From contig NZ_FKBS01000029.1 of the NCBI RefSeq assembly GCF_900078315.1, forward strand, positions 618,540 to 682,539: a stretch of 64,000 bases of DNA. Reading direction: 5' to 3'. Shown here piece by piece: positions 8,174 to 19,441 of this stretch. This DNA comes from Bordetella ansorpii (GTDB taxonomy: Bacteria; Pseudomonadota; Gammaproteobacteria; Burkholderiales; Burkholderiaceae_B). Under the pieces are notes generated by a model, which saw nothing but the letters and a program-made list of their open reading frames with translations, searched no databases and was not told where the DNA came from. A program made the translations under genes and the position numbers. Position 1 is the stretch's first letter; every line of letters starts with the position of its first letter.

Positions 8174-10891
8174 TCAGTGCGCCTGTTCCCAGTTCTTGCC
8201 CGCGCCCACTTCCGCCACCAGCGGCACCTTCAGAGTGGCCACACCGCACATCAACCTCGGCAAGGCCTCGCGGACGATTTCGAGCTCGTCGTCCGGCGCT
8301 TCCAGCACCAGTTCATCGTGCACCTGCATGATCATGCGCGTGCGCAGTTTTTCCGTTTCCAGCCACTGCTGCACCGCCACCATCGCCATCTTGATCAGGT
8401 CGGCGGCCGTGCCCTGCATCGGCGCGTTGATCGCCGCGCGCTCGGCGCCCTGGCGGCGTGGGCCCGAGGCCGCGCGGATGTCGGGCATCTGCAGGCGGCG
8501 GCCGAACACGGTTTCCACATAGCCCTGCTCGCGGGCCATCTGGCGCGTCATGTCCATGTAGCTGGCCACGCCCGGATAGCGCGCGAAATAGCGGTCGATG
8601 TAGGCCTGCGCGGCATCGCGCGTGATGCCCAGGTTCGAGGCCAGGCCGAACACGCCCATGCCGTAGATCAGGCCGAAGTTGATGGCCTTGGCGGCGCGGC
8701 GCTGCTCGGAGGCCACCGCATCGAGCGCCACGCCGAACACTTCGGACGCGGTGGCGCGGTGGATGTCCTCGCCGGCGGCGAAGGCCTTCTGCAGATTGGC
8801 GTCGTCGGAGACGTGCGCCATGATGCGCAGCTCGATCTGCGAATAGTCGGCGGACAGCAGCGTGCCGCTTTCCGCGATGAAGGCCTCGCGCACGCGGCGG
8901 CCCGCCTCGGTGCGCACCGGGATGTTCTGCAGGTTGGGATCGGACGAGGCCAGGCGGCCCGTGATGACCGCGGCCTGCGAATAGTGCGTGTGCACGCGGC
9001 CCGTGTCCGGGTTGATCATGCGCGGCAGCTTGTCGGTGTAGGTCGACTTCAGCTTGGACAGGCCGCGGTATTCCAGCAGCGCCTGCGGCAGCGGGTAGTC
9101 CTGCGCCAGGCGCGTCAGCACCTCTTCGTCGGTGGACGGCACGCCGCTGGGGGTCTTGCGCACCACCGGCAACTGCATCTTGCCGAACAGGATCTCGCCC
9201 AGTTGCTTGGGCGAGTTCAAGTTGAAGGGCTGGCCGGCCAGGTCGTAGGCGCGCTGCTCCAGCTGCAGCATTTCCTGGCCCAGCTTGTGGCTCTGGCGGC
9301 CCAGTTCGGCGGCATCGACGCGCACGCCGTTGCGCTCGATCACCGTCAGCACGCCCGAGACCTGCATCTCGAGCCGATAGATGAACTCCAGGCCTTTTTC
9401 AGCGGCCACGCGCGGGCGCAGCACCTGGTGCAGCTGGATGGTGAAGTCGGCGTCCTCGCAGGCGTAGTGGCCGGCACGCTCGACCGCGACTTCGTCGAAG
9501 CCGATCTGCTTGGCGCCCTTGCCGCACAGGTCTTCGTACGAGATGCCGCTGCGGCCCAGGAAGCGTTGCGACAGTTCGGACAGGCCCACGCCACGGTGCG
9601 ATTCGAGCACGTAGGCTTCGAGCATGGTGTCGTCGGAAATACCGCCCAAGCGGATGCCTTCATTGGCGAACACGTGCGTGTCGTACTTGGCGTGATGCAG
9701 CAGCTTGGCGTGCGAGGCGTCTTCCAGCCAGCCGCGCAGGCGTTCCAGCACCTCGGCCTTGGGCAGTTGCTCGCCGGCCTCGGGGCCGCGATGCGCCACG
9801 GGGATGTAGCAGGCCACGCCCGGCGCCACGCCCATCGAAATGCCGACCAGCCGGGCCTGCATTTCGGACAGCGAGGTGGTTTCGGTATCCAGCGCCACCA
9901 GCGGCGCATCCTGCACCCGCGCCATCCAGGCGTCGAAGGCGGACCAGTCGGTGATGACGCGGTAATCCTGTTCGGCGGGCGCGGCGGGCACGCCGACGGC
10001 GGCGCGCGCATCGCCCGCGGGCAGGCGTTCCTCGTCGCCGCTCAGTTCGCGCAGCCAGGTGCGGAAGCCATAGCGGTCATAAGCCTCGACCAGCGTGGCC
10101 ATGTCGGGCGTGGCGGGTTCGAGATCCGCCAGGCCGGCGATGTGGCCAGTCAGGTCGCAGTCGCACTTCACGGTCAGCAGTTGGCGCGTCAGCGGGAACT
10201 GGGCGATGGCGGCACGCAGGTTCTCACCGGCCACGCCCTTGATGGACGGCGCGGCTTCGATCAGTTGGTCGATGGAGCCGTGCTCGGCCAGCCACTTGGC
10301 GGCCGTCTTGGGGCCGACCTTGGTGACGCCGGGCACGTTGTCGACCGTATCGCCCACCAGCATCAGGTAATCGACGATGCGATCGGGCGGCACGCCGAAC
10401 TTGGCCATCACGCCCGGCGGCGTCAGCACCTCGCTGGTCATGGTGTTGACCAGGGTGACTTGATCCGTGACCAGTTGCGCCAGGTCCTTGTCGCCGGTGG
10501 ACACGATGGTGTCCACGCCCTGCCCGGCCGCCCAATGCGCCAGCGTGCCGATGATGTCGTCGGCTTCGACGCCCTCGATGGCCAGCACCGGCCAGCCCAG
10601 CGCGCGCACCACGCGGTGGATGGGCTCGATCTGCACGGCCAGATCGTCGGGCATGGGGGGACGGTGCGACTTGTATTCCGGATACAAGTCGTCGCGGAAT
10701 GTCTTGCCACGCGCATCGAAGATGCATGCGGCATACTCTGCCTTATGATCCGCAACGAGCTTGCGCAGCATGTTCACGACGCCGTACAACGCACCCGTGG
10801 GTTCGCCCTGCGCATTGCGCAGGTCCGGCATGGCGTGAAAGGCGCGATAAAGGTAGCTCGATCCGTCTACCAGCAATAAGGTTTTCTTCAT
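8174..10891 (-). CDS. polA: DNA polymerase I
   Basis: A 905-residue DNA polymerase I used for repair and for replacing RNA primers. The 5'-3' exonuclease domain spans about residues 1-290. The proofreading 3'-5' exonuclease looks active: DTET at 335-338 and the later YACEDAD keep the acidic residues. The polymerase domain has motif A (ADYSQIELR, about 681), motif B (RRAAKAINFGLIYG) and motif C (MQVHDELVLE, about 857). The start MKKTLLLVDGSSYLYRAFHA is the family's usual N-terminus. Its start codon overlaps that of the divergent LOG gene within a shared CATG at 10889-10892. Confidence 0.97.
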   Translation of the reverse strand: MKKTLLLVDGSSYLYRAFHAMPDLRNAQGEPTGALYGVVNMLRKLVADHKAEYAACIFDARGKTFRDDLYPEYKSHRPPMPDDLAVQIEPIHRVVRALGWPVLAIEGVEADDIIGTLAHWAAGQGVDTIVSTGDKDLAQLVTDQVTLVNTMTSEVLTPPGVMAKFGVPPDRIVDYLMLVGDTVDNVPGVTKVGPKTAAKWLAEHGSIDQLIEAAPSIKGVAGENLRAAIAQFPLTRQLLTVKCDCDLTGHIAGLADLEPATPDMATLVEAYDRYGFRTWLRELSGDEERLPAGDARAAVGVPAAPAEQDYRVITDWSAFDAWMARVQDAPLVALDTETTSLSEMQARLVGISMGVAPGVACYIPVAHRGPEAGEQLPKAEVLERLRGWLEDASHAKLLHHAKYDTHVFANEGIRLGGISDDTMLEAYVLESHRGVGLSELSQRFLGRSGISYEDLCGKGAKQIGFDEVAVERAGHYACEDADFTIQLHQVLRPRVAAEKGLEFIYRLEMQVSGVLTVIERNGVRVDAAELGRQSHKLGQEMLQLEQRAYDLAGQPFNLNSPKQLGEILFGKMQLPVVRKTPSGVPSTDEEVLTRLAQDYPLPQALLEYRGLSKLKSTYTDKLPRMINPDTGRVHTHYSQAAVITGRLASSDPNLQNIPVRTEAGRRVREAFIAESGTLLSADYSQIELRIMAHVSDDANLQKAFAAGEDIHRATASEVFGVALDAVASEQRRAAKAINFGLIYGMGVFGLASNLGITRDAAQAYIDRYFARYPGVASYMDMTRQMAREQGYVETVFGRRLQMPDIRAASGPRRQGAERAAINAPMQGTAADLIKMAMVAVQQWLETEKLRTRMIMQVHDELVLEAPDDELEIVREALPRLMCGVATLKVPLVAEVGAGKNWEQAH

Positions 10892-11570
10892 GGTCAAAAA
10901 GGCAGAGTTGAGCACCCCCGCCGGCAAACAAGTTCCGGTGATTATGTCAGAGATAACGGCGGCGGCTGAGAAGCTGGCCGATATCGGACCGGCCGTCAGC
11001 CTGTTCGGCAGTGCGCGCACCAGCCGGGATTCGCCCTATTACCAGACCAGTATCGAGATCGCCGCGGCGCTGGCCCGCGCAGGATTCGCCGTCATCGCGG
11101 GCGGCGGCCCCGGCATCATGGAAGCGGCCAACAAGGGCGCCTACGAAGCCGGCGGCACCAGCATCGGCCTGAACATCAGCCTGCCGCACGAGGCCCACAA
11201 CAACGCCTACCAGACCATCAGCCTGTCGTTCGAGTACTTCTACTCGCGCAAGGCCACGTTCTTCATGCACAGCATGGCCTACGTGTCGCTGCCAGGCGGC
11301 TTCGGCACGCTGGACGAACTGTTCGAGGCGCTGACGCTGGTGCAGACCGGCAAGGTGCCTCCTGCCCCCATCGTGCTGGTGGGCAGCGCATACTGGCGCG
11401 GCCTGGTCGGCTGGATGAGCGAACAATTGCTGGGCAACGGCATGATCGGCGCACACGACCTGAACCTGTTCATCGTCGAGGACGATCCCGAACAGGTCGT
11501 GGCCCGCATCGTCGAATTCCACCGCAAGCACCTGGACGACGCCCAGTACGCGCCGTCGCTGCCCGCCTGA
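10890..11570 (+). CDS. LOG family protein (TIGR00730-like)
   Basis: A LOG (lonely guy)/lysine-decarboxylase-like Rossmann protein. It has the paired signatures GGGPGIMEAANKGA (about residue 70) and LPGGFGTLDE (about 134). Characterised LOG enzymes are phosphoribohydrolases acting on cytokinin nucleotides or on AMP; the bacterial role is not settled here. Two starts are possible: ATG 10890 (226 residues, weak AAGG ahead) or ATG 10944 (208 residues, MSEITAAAEKLAD). The first overlaps the divergent polA start by two bases. A hairpin at 11621-11643 follows the gene. Confidence 0.88.
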   Translation: MVKKAELSTPAGKQVPVIMSEITAAAEKLADIGPAVSLFGSARTSRDSPYYQTSIEIAAALARAGFAVIAGGGPGIMEAANKGAYEAGGTSIGLNISLPHEAHNNAYQTISLSFEYFYSRKATFFMHSMAYVSLPGGFGTLDELFEALTLVQTGKVPPAPIVLVGSAYWRGLVGWMSEQLLGNGMIGAHDLNLFIVEDDPEQVVARIVEFHRKHLDDAQYAPSLPA

Positions 11571-11620
11571 GCGGGTCTCGCGCTCGCCCGCGCCACGTCA
11601 TCCGTGGCCAGGCAGGCAAA

Positions 11621-11643
11621 CGGGGCGGCATGGCGCCGCCCCG
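11621..11643 (+). terminator. Hairpin after the LOG gene
   Basis: CGGGGCGGC (11621-11629) pairs with GCCGCCCCG (11635-11643), with a five-base loop, followed by CTTCATTTCC. It is a GC-rich, T-poor terminator candidate about 50 nt after the LOG stop. Confidence 0.5.
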
Positions 11644-11683
11644 CTTCATTTCCAACGCCTCTCGGCCATGAGAGCGCACCCAG

Positions 11684-11719
11684 AAAAAACGGCCGGCCCC
11701 ATCACAGGGCCGGCCGTTT
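11684..11719 (-). terminator. Rho-independent terminator of the nusA-infB-typA operon
   Basis: A 13-bp perfect stem (11687-11699 with 11707-11719, built on CGGCCGGCCC) and a seven-base loop. On the minus strand the stem runs into six T residues (the A run at 11684-11689). It lies about 25 nt after the typA stop, where the operon is expected to end. Confidence 0.85.
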
Positions 11720-11743
11720 CCGGGCCGATGCGCCAAAGCGCGA

Positions 11744-13564
11744 TCATGCGCCTTCGCGGGAAGCCTTGCGGCGCTCGTGTTCCTGCAGGTGACGCTTGCG
11801 CAGGCGGATCGACTTCGGGGTGATTTCCACCAGTTCGTCGTCGTCGATGAATTCCACGGCATATTCCAGCGTGATCTGGATGGGCGGCACCAGGCGCACG
11901 GCCTCGTCGGTACCCGACGCGCGCACGTTGGTCAACTGCTTGCCCTTGATGGGGTTGACCACCAGGTCGTTGTCGCGGCTGTGGATGCCGATGATCATGC
12001 CTTCGTACAGGGCTTCGCCCGGATTCACGAACATGCGGCCGCGATCCTGCAGCTTCCACAGCGCGTAGGCCACGGCATCGCCGTTGTCCTGGCTGATCAG
12101 CACGCCGTTGCGGCGTTCGCCCACCGAGCCGTCCCGCAGCGGACCGTATTCGTGGAAGATATGGCTCATCAGACCGGTGCCGCGCGTCAGCGTCAGGAAC
12201 TCGTTCTGGAAGCCGATCAGGCCACGCGCCGGAATGATGTATTCCAGGCGGGTCCGGCCACGGCCGTCCGGCTGCATGTCCTGCAGGTCGCCCTTGCGGC
12301 GGCCCAGTTCTTCCATCACGCCGCCCTGGTGGCCGTCTTCGACGTCCACGGTCAGCGCTTCGAACGGCTCGCACTTCACGCCGTCGATTTCCTTGAACAC
12401 CACGCGCGGACGCGACACGGCCAGCTCGTAGCCTTCGCGGCGCATCGTTTCCAGCAGGATGGTCAGGTGCAGTTCGCCACGGCCCGCCACTTCGAACACG
12501 GTGTCGTCGCCGGTGTCGCGCACGCGCAGCGCCACGTTGGCCTTCAGTTCGCGGTCCAGGCGGTCGCGCAGTTGGCGGCTGGTGACGAACTTGCCTTCGC
12601 GGCCGGCCAGGGGCGAGGTGTTGACCATGAAGTTCATGGTCAGCGTGGGCTCGTCGATGCGCAGCACGGGCAGCGCTTCCGGCGTGGCCACGTCGGTCAC
12701 CGTGGTGCCGATGCTCAGGTCTTCGATACCGTTGATCAGCACGATGTCGCCGGCTTCGGCTTCATCGACCACCACGCGCTCCAGGCCGCTGAACTTCAGC
12801 ACCTGGTTGATGCGGCCGCGCTGGACGGGCGCGTCGGGACCGAAACGGAAGGCCACGTCCATCAGCGGACGCATGCGGCCACGGTTGATGCGGCCCACGC
12901 CGATCTTGCCGACGTAGCTGTTGTAGTCCAGCGAGATGATCTGCATCTGCAGCGGACCGTTGGGATCGTCTTCGCGCTGCGGCACGTGCTGCAGGATGGC
13001 TTCGAACAGCGGACGCATGTCGCCCGAGCGCACGTCGTCGGTCAGGCCGGCGTAGCCCGACAGGCCCGATGCGTAGATCACCGGGAAATCGAGCTGCTCT
13101 TCGGTGGCGCCCAGCTTGTCGAACAGTTCGAACGTGGCGTTGATGACGAAGTCGGGGCGGGCGCCCGGACGGTCGATCTTGTTGACCACGACGATGGGCT
13201 TGAGGCCCAGGGCCAGCGCCTTGCGGGTCACGAAGATGGTCTGGGGCATGGGGCCTTCGACCGCGTCGACCAGCAGCAGCACGCCGTCGACCATCGACAG
13301 CACGCGCTCGACTTCACCGCCGAAGTCCGCGTGTCCCGGGGTGTCGACGATGTTGATGTGGGTGCCTTCGTACTCGACAGCGCAATTCTTGGCCAGAATC
13401 GTGATGCCGCGTTCCTTTTCCAGGTCGTTCGAGTCCATGACCCGTTCGGCCACCGACTGGTTTTCGCGGAAGGTGCCCGACTGGCGCAGCAGTTGGTCGA
13501 CCAGCGTGGTCTTGCCGTGGTCCACGTGGGCAATGATGGCGACGTTGCGCAAGGCGCGAGTCAT
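11744..13564 (-). CDS. typA: Ribosome-associated GTPase TypA/BipA
   Basis: A 606-residue translational GTPase that binds the ribosome and supports 50S assembly and stress or cold adaptation. The G domain opens with [20 protein letters not shown], has the G2 threonine in [21 protein letters not shown] (G3) and [13 protein letters not shown] (G4). The BipA-specific C-terminal half includes [18 protein letters not shown] and [20 protein letters not shown]. The ATG at 13564 overlaps the truB stop as ATGA and has AAAGGA just ahead; the open frame upstream is truB sequence in another frame. It is the last gene of the rimP operon. Confidence 0.97.
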   Translation of the reverse strand: MTRALRNVAIIAHVDHGKTTLVDQLLRQSGTFRENQSVAERVMDSNDLEKERGITILAKNCAVEYEGTHINIVDTPGHADFGGEVERVLSMVDGVLLLVDAVEGPMPQTIFVTRKALALGLKPIVVVNKIDRPGARPDFVINATFELFDKLGATEEQLDFPVIYASGLSGYAGLTDDVRSGDMRPLFEAILQHVPQREDDPNGPLQMQIISLDYNSYVGKIGVGRINRGRMRPLMDVAFRFGPDAPVQRGRINQVLKFSGLERVVVDEAEAGDIVLINGIEDLSIGTTVTDVATPEALPVLRIDEPTLTMNFMVNTSPLAGREGKFVTSRQLRDRLDRELKANVALRVRDTGDDTVFEVAGRGELHLTILLETMRREGYELAVSRPRVVFKEIDGVKCEPFEALTVDVEDGHQGGVMEELGRRKGDLQDMQPDGRGRTRLEYIIPARGLIGFQNEFLTLTRGTGLMSHIFHEYGPLRDGSVGERRNGVLISQDNGDAVAYALWKLQDRGRMFVNPGEALYEGMIIGIHSRDNDLVVNPIKGKQLTNVRASGTDEAVRLVPPIQITLEYAVEFIDDDELVEITPKSIRLRKRHLQEHERRKASREGA

Positions 13565-14313
13565 AGAGAGTCCTTTAAGTTTGTGGCGGGCAGCAGGCCC
13601 GCCGGCAATTCGTTCATGCCAAGCAGAGCCTGCTTGGGATCCGGCAGGCCTTGCAGGGCCTCCAGCGTCACGGCGCGGTCCAGGGAGAATGGCCCGGCGT
13701 GCGTGCGCCGCAGCGCCGCCAGGTGGGCAAAGCAACCCAGCGCGCGCCCGATGTCCTGGGCCAGCGTCCGGATGTAGGTGCCCTTGCTGCAGGCCACCTC
13801 GATCAGGGCCTGCCGGCCCGTGAATTCAAGCAATTCGATCCGGTGGATCGTGATCTGGCGCGGCGGCCGCTCGAGCTCGATGCCGGCGCGCGCATATTCG
13901 TACAGCGGCTTGCCATCGCGCTTCAGGGCGGAGTACATCGGCGGAATCTGCTCGATGGTGCCCTTGAATCGTGACAGTACGTCGCGCAAGGCCATCTCGT
14001 CCACCCCCGTGAATTCGGGGCCGGCCTGGGCGGTCACGATGCCGGTCAGGTCGCCGGAATCGGTTTCCTCGCCGAACTGCACGGTGGCGAGATAGGTCTT
14101 GTCGGCATCCAGCATGGCGCCGGAAATCTTGGTCGCACGGCCCATGCAGCAGATCAGCAGGCCGGTGGCGAAGGGGTCGAGGGTGCCCGTATGGCCGGCC
14201 TTGGCCGCGTCCATCGTGCGTTTGGCTCGCTGCAGGGCGTGGTTGCTCGACAGACCCACAGGTTTGTCGAGCAGCAGCACACCGTCGAGCGCGAGCCCGC
14301 GTCGTTTGGCCAT
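13561..14313 (-). CDS. truB: tRNA pseudouridine(55) synthase TruB
   Basis: A 250-residue pseudouridine synthase that makes pseudouridine 55 in the T loop of tRNAs. The N-terminal [19 protein letters not shown] and the catalytic-aspartate motif [14 protein letters not shown] (about residues 41-54) are clear, as are [16 protein letters not shown] and [15 protein letters not shown]. Its length is shorter than E. coli TruB (about 314), lacking much of the C-terminal PUA region, as in many beta-proteobacteria. It sits 33 nt after rbfA and overlaps typA by four bases. Confidence 0.96.
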   Translation of the reverse strand: MAKRRGLALDGVLLLDKPVGLSSNHALQRAKRTMDAAKAGHTGTLDPFATGLLICCMGRATKISGAMLDADKTYLATVQFGEETDSGDLTGIVTAQAGPEFTGVDEMALRDVLSRFKGTIEQIPPMYSALKRDGKPLYEYARAGIELERPPRQITIHRIELLEFTGRQALIEVACSKGTYIRTLAQDIGRALGCFAHLAALRRTHAGPFSLDRAVTLEALQGLPDPKQALLGMNELPAGLLPATNLKDSL

Positions 14314-14346
14314 CGTCAGAATCCGGGAAAAAGCGACGACAGCCCC

Positions 14347-14748
14347 TCAGGGCTTGTCTTCAGGCTCGTCGGGTTCGTCCAGCACCGGACCGCTGCGGTT
14401 AGCGCGGTCGATCAGCGTGGACATCTCGATGCCGCGTTCGATCTGGGGATCGTGGTAGAAGCGCAGCGTCGGTACGGTATGGATATGCAGCAGCTTGTAC
14501 AGCTGCGAGTGCAGCCAGCCGGCCTTCTCGTTGAGAACGGCGGCGGCGGTTTCCGGCTCGGCACCCAGCACGGTGAAATGCACCTTGGCGTGGGCGTAGT
14601 CGGTAGAGAGTTCCACCCCGGACAACGTGATCAATCCGGCGCGGGACACATCGACCTCGCGCTGGATCAGGCCGGCCAGATCCTTCTGGATCTGGTCGGC
14701 CAGCCGCAGGTTGCGGCCGGGGATGGATTTGGACTTGTGACGGCTCAT
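14347..14748 (-). CDS. rbfA: 30S ribosome-binding factor RbfA
   Basis: A 133-residue KH-like ribosome maturation factor that binds pre-30S particles and helps 16S rRNA 5'-end processing and cold growth. The N-terminus [21 protein letters not shown] and the central [21 protein letters not shown] and [12 protein letters not shown] are family features. The acidic tail (DEPDEPEDK) is typical of unstructured RbfA ends. It lies 21 nt after infB and 33 nt before truB in the same transcript. Confidence 0.95.
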   Translation of the reverse strand: MSRHKSKSIPGRNLRLADQIQKDLAGLIQREVDVSRAGLITLSGVELSTDYAHAKVHFTVLGAEPETAAAVLNEKAGWLHSQLYKLLHIHTVPTLRFYHDPQIERGIEMSTLIDRANRSGPVLDEPDEPEDKP

Positions 14749-14769
14749 GGAAAGACAGCGTACGCCGGA

Positions 14770-17700
14770 TTACAGCGTGCGCGCGATCTCCTTGATCTCG
14801 AACACTTCCAGCTGGTCGCCCACCTGGATGTCGTTGTTGTTGCGCAGCGTCAGACCGCAATCGAAGCCCGACTTGACCTCGCGCACGTCGTCCTTGAAGC
14901 GGCGCAGCGAATCGAGCTGACCGGTCCATTGAACCACGTTGTTGCGCAGCAGGCGAACCTGCGAGTCGCGGCGAACGATACCGTCCAGCACCATACAACC
15001 GGCGATGTTGCCGATACGCGAGATGCTGTAGACCTCGCGGATCTCGACCAGGCCGACGATCTCTTCGCGCTTCTCGGGAGCCAGCATGCCCGACATGGCC
15101 GCCTTCACCTCATCCACGGCGTCGTAGATGATGTTGTAGTAGCGCAGGTCGACGCCGTTGGCTTCGGCCAGCTTGCGCACGCTCTGGTCGGCGCGTACGT
15201 TGAAGCCGATGACGACCGCGTTCGAGGCAATGGCCAGGTTGACGTCGCTTTCCGAGATGCCGCCGACGGCAGCGTGCACGACCTGCACGCGCACTTCGTC
15301 GGTGGACAGCTTGGTGAGCGAGGTGACCAGCGCTTCCTGCGAACCCTGCACGTCGGTCTTGACGATGAGGGGCAGCGTCTGCGTGCCTTCGCCCAGGTTG
15401 TCGAACAAGGATTCGAGCTTGGCGGCCTGCTGGCGGGCCAGCTTGACGTCGCGGAACTTGCCCTGGCGGAACAGCGCGATTTCGCGCGCCTTGCGCTCGT
15501 CGGTCAGCACCATCAGTTCGTCACCGGCGGCCGGCACTTCGGTCAGGCCCTGGATCTCGACGGGGATGGACGGACCGGCCGTCTGGATGGGCTTGCCGTT
15601 CTCGTCCAGCATGGCGCGCACGCGGCCATGGCTGGCGCCGGCCAGCACCACGTCGCCGCGCTTGAGCGTGCCGCTCTGCACCAGGATCGTGGCGACCGGG
15701 CCACGGCCCTTGTCCAGGCGGGCTTCGATGACCAGGCCCTTGGCCGGGGCTTCGACGGGCGCCTTCAGTTCCAGGATTTCCGCCTGCAGCAGCACGTTTT
15801 CCAGCAGATCGTCGATGCCGGCGCCGGTCTTGGCGGAGACGGGCACGAACGGCACGTCGCCGCCGTACTCTTCCGGCAGGACCTCTTCTGCCACCAATTC
15901 CTGCTTGACGCGCTCGGGATTGGCGTCGGGTTTGTCGATCTTGTTGACCGCGACGACCAGCGGCACGCCGCCCGCCTTGGCATGGTGGATGGCTTCACGC
16001 GTCTGGGGCATCACGCCGTCGTCGGCGGCCACCACCAGGATGACGATGTCGGTCGCCTTGGCGCCACGGGCACGCATGGCGGTGAACGCCTCGTGGCCCG
16101 GGGTGTCCAGGAAGGTGACCATGCCACGCTCGGTTTCGACGTGATAGGCGCCGATGTGCTGCGTGATGCCGCCGGCTTCGCCCGCGGCGACCTTGGCGCG
16201 GCGGATGTAGTCCAGCAGCGAGGTCTTGCCGTGGTCGACGTGGCCCATGACGGTGACGACCGGCGCGCGGGGCACCACTTCGGCGGCCTCGGCGCTGGCG
16301 GGCGCCTCGTCCAGGAAGGCTTCCGGATCGTCCAGCTTGGCCGCGATGGCCTTGTGGCCCAGTTCCTCGACCACGATCATGGCCGTTTCCTGGTCCAGCA
16401 CCTGGTTGATGGTGACCATCTGGCCCAGCTTCATCAAATGCTTGATGACCTCGGCGGCCTTGACGGACATCTTGTGCGCCAGGTCGCCCACGGTGACCGT
16501 TTCCGGCACGTGGATCTCGCGGGCGATGAACTCTTGCGCCACGGGCTCGTTGCGGCGGTCCGACTGCTGGTTGCGGCCGCCACGGGAGTTCTTGCCGCCG
16601 CCCTTGCCGCCGGCGCGCCAGCCGTCGCGCGACGGCGCGGCGGGCTTGTCGGCAGGCTTCTTGCGCGAGGCGTCGTCGGACCACGTGGACGACACTTCAG
16701 CCGTCTTGATGATTTTCTTGGCGCCGGGTGCGCCGGGCTTGCCGGCGTCCTTCTTGGCCGCGGCGGGCGCGCCGGGCGCGGCCTGCTTGGCGGCGGGCTT
16801 GTGCAGCGTGCCGGACAAGGCGGCGGACGGCTCGGGCTCGGGCGCGCGCAGCACCTTGCGCGGGCGGTTCAGCATGTCGCGCAGCGCGGCGGCCTCGGCC
16901 TCGGCTTTCTTACGTGCCTCATCGCGGCCACGGTCGGACGCGGCAGCCAGCACCGAAGCGGCGACCGCGGGCGGCCCACGGCGCAGGTCGGGACGGCGGG
17001 GGGCGTCGGCCTTGGGCGCGTCCACCTTGGCGGGCGCGGCAGGAGCAGGCTTGCCCTGCGAAGCGGGAGCGGGCTGGGCGGCAGTCGCCGGAGCCTTGGG
17101 AGTCTTTTCTGTCTGGGCGTGCACAACGGGTTCCGGCTCAGCCTTTTCAGCGGCAGGCTCGGCAGCGGGTTCATTCGGAGCGTCGGTGGGAGCCGGCGTG
17201 TCTGAGGTCGCCTCGGCGGGCGTCTTCGATTCGGGCTCGACCGGTGCCGCCGGAACGGGCTCTGCTGCCGCCACGGGGGCAACAGCTTCGGGCTCGCTGG
17301 CGGGCGCCTCGGGCGCCGGAGTGGGTTCGGCAACCGGCTCGGCCACGGGCGGCTCGACCGGCGTAGCCGGTTCGGCGGACGCAGCCGGCTCACGCTCGGC
17401 CGGCTCGGCGGACGCCGCTTCGGCCACGGGTTCGGGCTGCTGCGCCACCACGGGCGCTTGCACCGGCGCCTCGGGCGCGTCGACAACCGCTTCGGCCACG
17501 ACGGCGGCGGTATCGGCCTGGGCTTCAGCCTGAACGGCGGCTTCGTCTTCACGGGCGGCAGCCTGCTCGGCGGCCAGTTCGGACGGATCGCGCTTGACGA
17601 ACACGCGCTTCTTGCGCACCTCGACCTGGATCGTACGCGAGCGGCCCGTGGCATCGGCCTGGCGGATCTCGGAGGTCTGGCGGCGAGTCAGCGTGATCTT

Positions 17701-17883
17701 CTTGCCCTCGCTGGCGCCGCCATGGGCGCGGCGCAGCGAATCGAGCAACTTCGCCTTGTCGCTGTCAGTGACCGCGTCGTCCACCGACTTGAGCTCGACG
17801 CCAGCCGAACGCAGCTGCTCCAGCAGCACATTGGCGGGCATTTTCAACTCTGTGGCGAACTGCGCGACGGTATTACTCGACAT
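14770..17883 (-). CDS. infB: Translation initiation factor IF-2
   Basis: A 1037-residue IF-2, the GTPase that places initiator tRNA in the P site. It has an N-terminal IF2N domain (first 55 residues), then a long linker rich in Ala, Glu and Pro (about residues 95-330) that is probably disordered, a second IF2N-like segment near 460-510, and the G domain from about 540: [26 protein letters not shown] and [12 protein letters not shown]. The C-terminal domains that bind fMet-tRNA run to residue 1037. It is longer than the E. coli protein (890 residues), mostly because of the linker. It follows nusA by 79 nt and precedes rbfA by 21 nt. Confidence 0.97.
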   Translation of the reverse strand: MSSNTVAQFATELKMPANVLLEQLRSAGVELKSVDDAVTDSDKAKLLDSLRRAHGGASEGKKITLTRRQTSEIRQADATGRSRTIQVEVRKKRVFVKRDPSELAAEQAAAREDEAAVQAEAQADTAAVVAEAVVDAPEAPVQAPVVAQQPEPVAEAASAEPAEREPAASAEPATPVEPPVAEPVAEPTPAPEAPASEPEAVAPVAAAEPVPAAPVEPESKTPAEATSDTPAPTDAPNEPAAEPAAEKAEPEPVVHAQTEKTPKAPATAAQPAPASQGKPAPAAPAKVDAPKADAPRRPDLRRGPPAVAASVLAAASDRGRDEARKKAEAEAAALRDMLNRPRKVLRAPEPEPSAALSGTLHKPAAKQAAPGAPAAAKKDAGKPGAPGAKKIIKTAEVSSTWSDDASRKKPADKPAAPSRDGWRAGGKGGGKNSRGGRNQQSDRRNEPVAQEFIAREIHVPETVTVGDLAHKMSVKAAEVIKHLMKLGQMVTINQVLDQETAMIVVEELGHKAIAAKLDDPEAFLDEAPASAEAAEVVPRAPVVTVMGHVDHGKTSLLDYIRRAKVAAGEAGGITQHIGAYHVETERGMVTFLDTPGHEAFTAMRARGAKATDIVILVVAADDGVMPQTREAIHHAKAGGVPLVVAVNKIDKPDANPERVKQELVAEEVLPEEYGGDVPFVPVSAKTGAGIDDLLENVLLQAEILELKAPVEAPAKGLVIEARLDKGRGPVATILVQSGTLKRGDVVLAGASHGRVRAMLDENGKPIQTAGPSIPVEIQGLTEVPAAGDELMVLTDERKAREIALFRQGKFRDVKLARQQAAKLESLFDNLGEGTQTLPLIVKTDVQGSQEALVTSLTKLSTDEVRVQVVHAAVGGISESDVNLAIASNAVVIGFNVRADQSVRKLAEANGVDLRYYNIIYDAVDEVKAAMSGMLAPEKREEIVGLVEIREVYSISRIGNIAGCMVLDGIVRRDSQVRLLRNNVVQWTGQLDSLRRFKDDVREVKSGFDCGLTLRNNNDIQVGDQLEVFEIKEIARTL

Positions 17884-17962
17884 TAGGCTCTCTTCCCTAT
17901 TTGCTTCTATCTATGTGATGTGCAAGATGCGCGACGGTGTTGACGGGCGCTCAGGTACATGT

Positions 17963-19441
17963 TCATTCTTCGTTGAACCAGTGGGCCCGGGCACGCATGA
18001 TCAGGTCGCTGGCCTGCTGCTCGTCCAGACCGGCGATCTCGGCGAGTTCGTCGGTGGCCAGCTCGGCCAGATCGTCACGGGTGTGCACCTTGCGCTCGGC
18101 CAGCTTGGCGGCCAGCTCGGGCGTCATGCCTTCCAGTTCCAGCAGGTCCTGCGCCGTCTCCAGGCGTTCTTCCTGGGCGATGGCTTCGGTCAGCAACGCA
18201 TTGCGGGCACGGGCGCGCAGTTCGTTGATGGTGTCTTCGTCGAAGGCCTCGATTTCCAGCAGTTCCTGCATGGGCACGTAGGCGATTTCCTCGATGCCGG
18301 TGAAGCCTTCGTCGATGAGGATGTCGGCGACTTCCTCGTCCACGTCCAGCTTGCTCATGAAGGTGACGCGCAGGCCGACACGCTCGGTTTCCTGGCGGCT
18401 GAGGCTTTCTTCCGGCGTCATGATGTTGATCTGCCAGCCGGTCAGTTCGGACGCCAGGCGCACGTTCTGGCCCTTGGAGCCGATGGCCTTGGGCAGGTTT
18501 TCCTCGTCGACGACGACGTCCATGGCGTGCTTGTCTTCGTCCACCACGATGGATTCGACGTTGGCGGGCGCCAGCGCGCCGATGACGAACTGCGCCGGGT
18601 CCTCGGACCACAGCACGATGTCGACCTGTTCGCCGCCCAGCTCGTTGCGCACGGCGGTGACGCGCGAACCGCGCATGCCGACGCAGGTGCCGATGGGATC
18701 GATGCGCTTGTCGTAGGCGATGACGGCGATCTTGGCGCGCACGCCGGCATCCCGGGCGGCGGCCTTGATCTCGAGCAGGCCCTGTTCGATTTCCGGCACT
18801 TCGTTCTCGAAGAGCTGGCGGATGAATTCGGGCGAGGTGCGCGACAGGATGACCTGCTGGCCGCGGGCGGCGTGATCGACACGCAGCACGAAGGCGCGGA
18901 CGCGGTCGCCGATGCGCAGGTTTTCCTTCGGGATCATCTCGGTACGCGGCAGGCGGGCTTCGATCTTGCCCGTCTCGATGATGCAATCCCCCTTGTCCAT
19001 GCGCTTGATGGTGCCGGACACGATGGTTTCACCGCGGTCGAGGAAGTCGTTCAGGACTTGCTCGCGCTCGGCGTCGCGGATCTTCTGCAGGATGGCCTGC
19101 TTGGCGGCCTGCGCGCCGATACGGCCGAATTCGACCGGCTCGAGCGGTTCCTCGATGTATTCGCCGACTTCGATGTTGGGCAGCAGTTCGCGTGCATCGG
19201 TCAGCATTTCCTGCTTGTCCGGCTCTTGCAGGCCAGCCTCGTCGGGCACGACCAGCCAACGGCGGAAGCCTTCATGGCTGCCGGTTTCACGGTCGATGCT
19301 GACGCGGATCTCGGCGTCTTCCTTGAAGCGCTTTTTCATGGCCGAGGCCAGCGCGCTTTCCAGCGCACCGAACACGGTGTCGCGCGTGACGTTCTTTTCA
19401 CGCGCCAGTGCATCGACCAACAGAAGAATTTCGCGACTCAT
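17963..19441 (-). CDS. nusA: Transcription termination/antitermination factor NusA
   Basis: A 492-residue RNA-polymerase-binding factor for pausing, termination and antitermination. The N-terminal domain starts [19 protein letters not shown]1 (about residues 135-200, with [16 protein letters not shown]) and two KH domains ([20 protein letters not shown] and [18 protein letters not shown]) follow. Two C-terminal acidic helix-hairpin repeats (about 360-492) match the E. coli-type layout. ATG 19441 overlaps the rimP stop as ATGA, giving translational coupling. Confidence 0.97.
   Translation of the reverse strand: MSREILLLVDALAREKNVTRDTVFGALESALASAMKKRFKEDAEIRVSIDRETGSHEGFRRWLVVPDEAGLQEPDKQEMLTDARELLPNIEVGEYIEEPLEPVEFGRIGAQAAKQAILQKIRDAEREQVLNDFLDRGETIVSGTIKRMDKGDCIIETGKIEARLPRTEMIPKENLRIGDRVRAFVLRVDHAARGQQVILSRTSPEFIRQLFENEVPEIEQGLLEIKAAARDAGVRAKIAVIAYDKRIDPIGTCVGMRGSRVTAVRNELGGEQVDIVLWSEDPAQFVIGALAPANVESIVVDEDKHAMDVVVDEENLPKAIGSKGQNVRLASELTGWQINIMTPEESLSRQETERVGLRVTFMSKLDVDEEVADILIDEGFTGIEEIAYVPMQELLEIEAFDEDTINELRARARNALLTEAIAQEERLETAQDLLELEGMTPELAAKLAERKVHTRDDLAELATDELAEIAGLDEQQASDLIMRARAHWFNEE

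Noticed and set aside
8177..10879. A 900-codon open frame on the plus strand opposite polA
   Set aside because: It is the mirror of polA in GC-rich DNA; His/Arg/Gly/Ala-rich composition, no motifs and no ribosome site.
11777..13777. A long plus-strand frame opposite typA
   Set aside because: Shadow of typA; no domain and no start signals.
14191..17205. A 1004-codon open frame opposite infB
   Set aside because: Antisense shadow of infB with low-complexity composition; infB has all expected motifs in its own frame.
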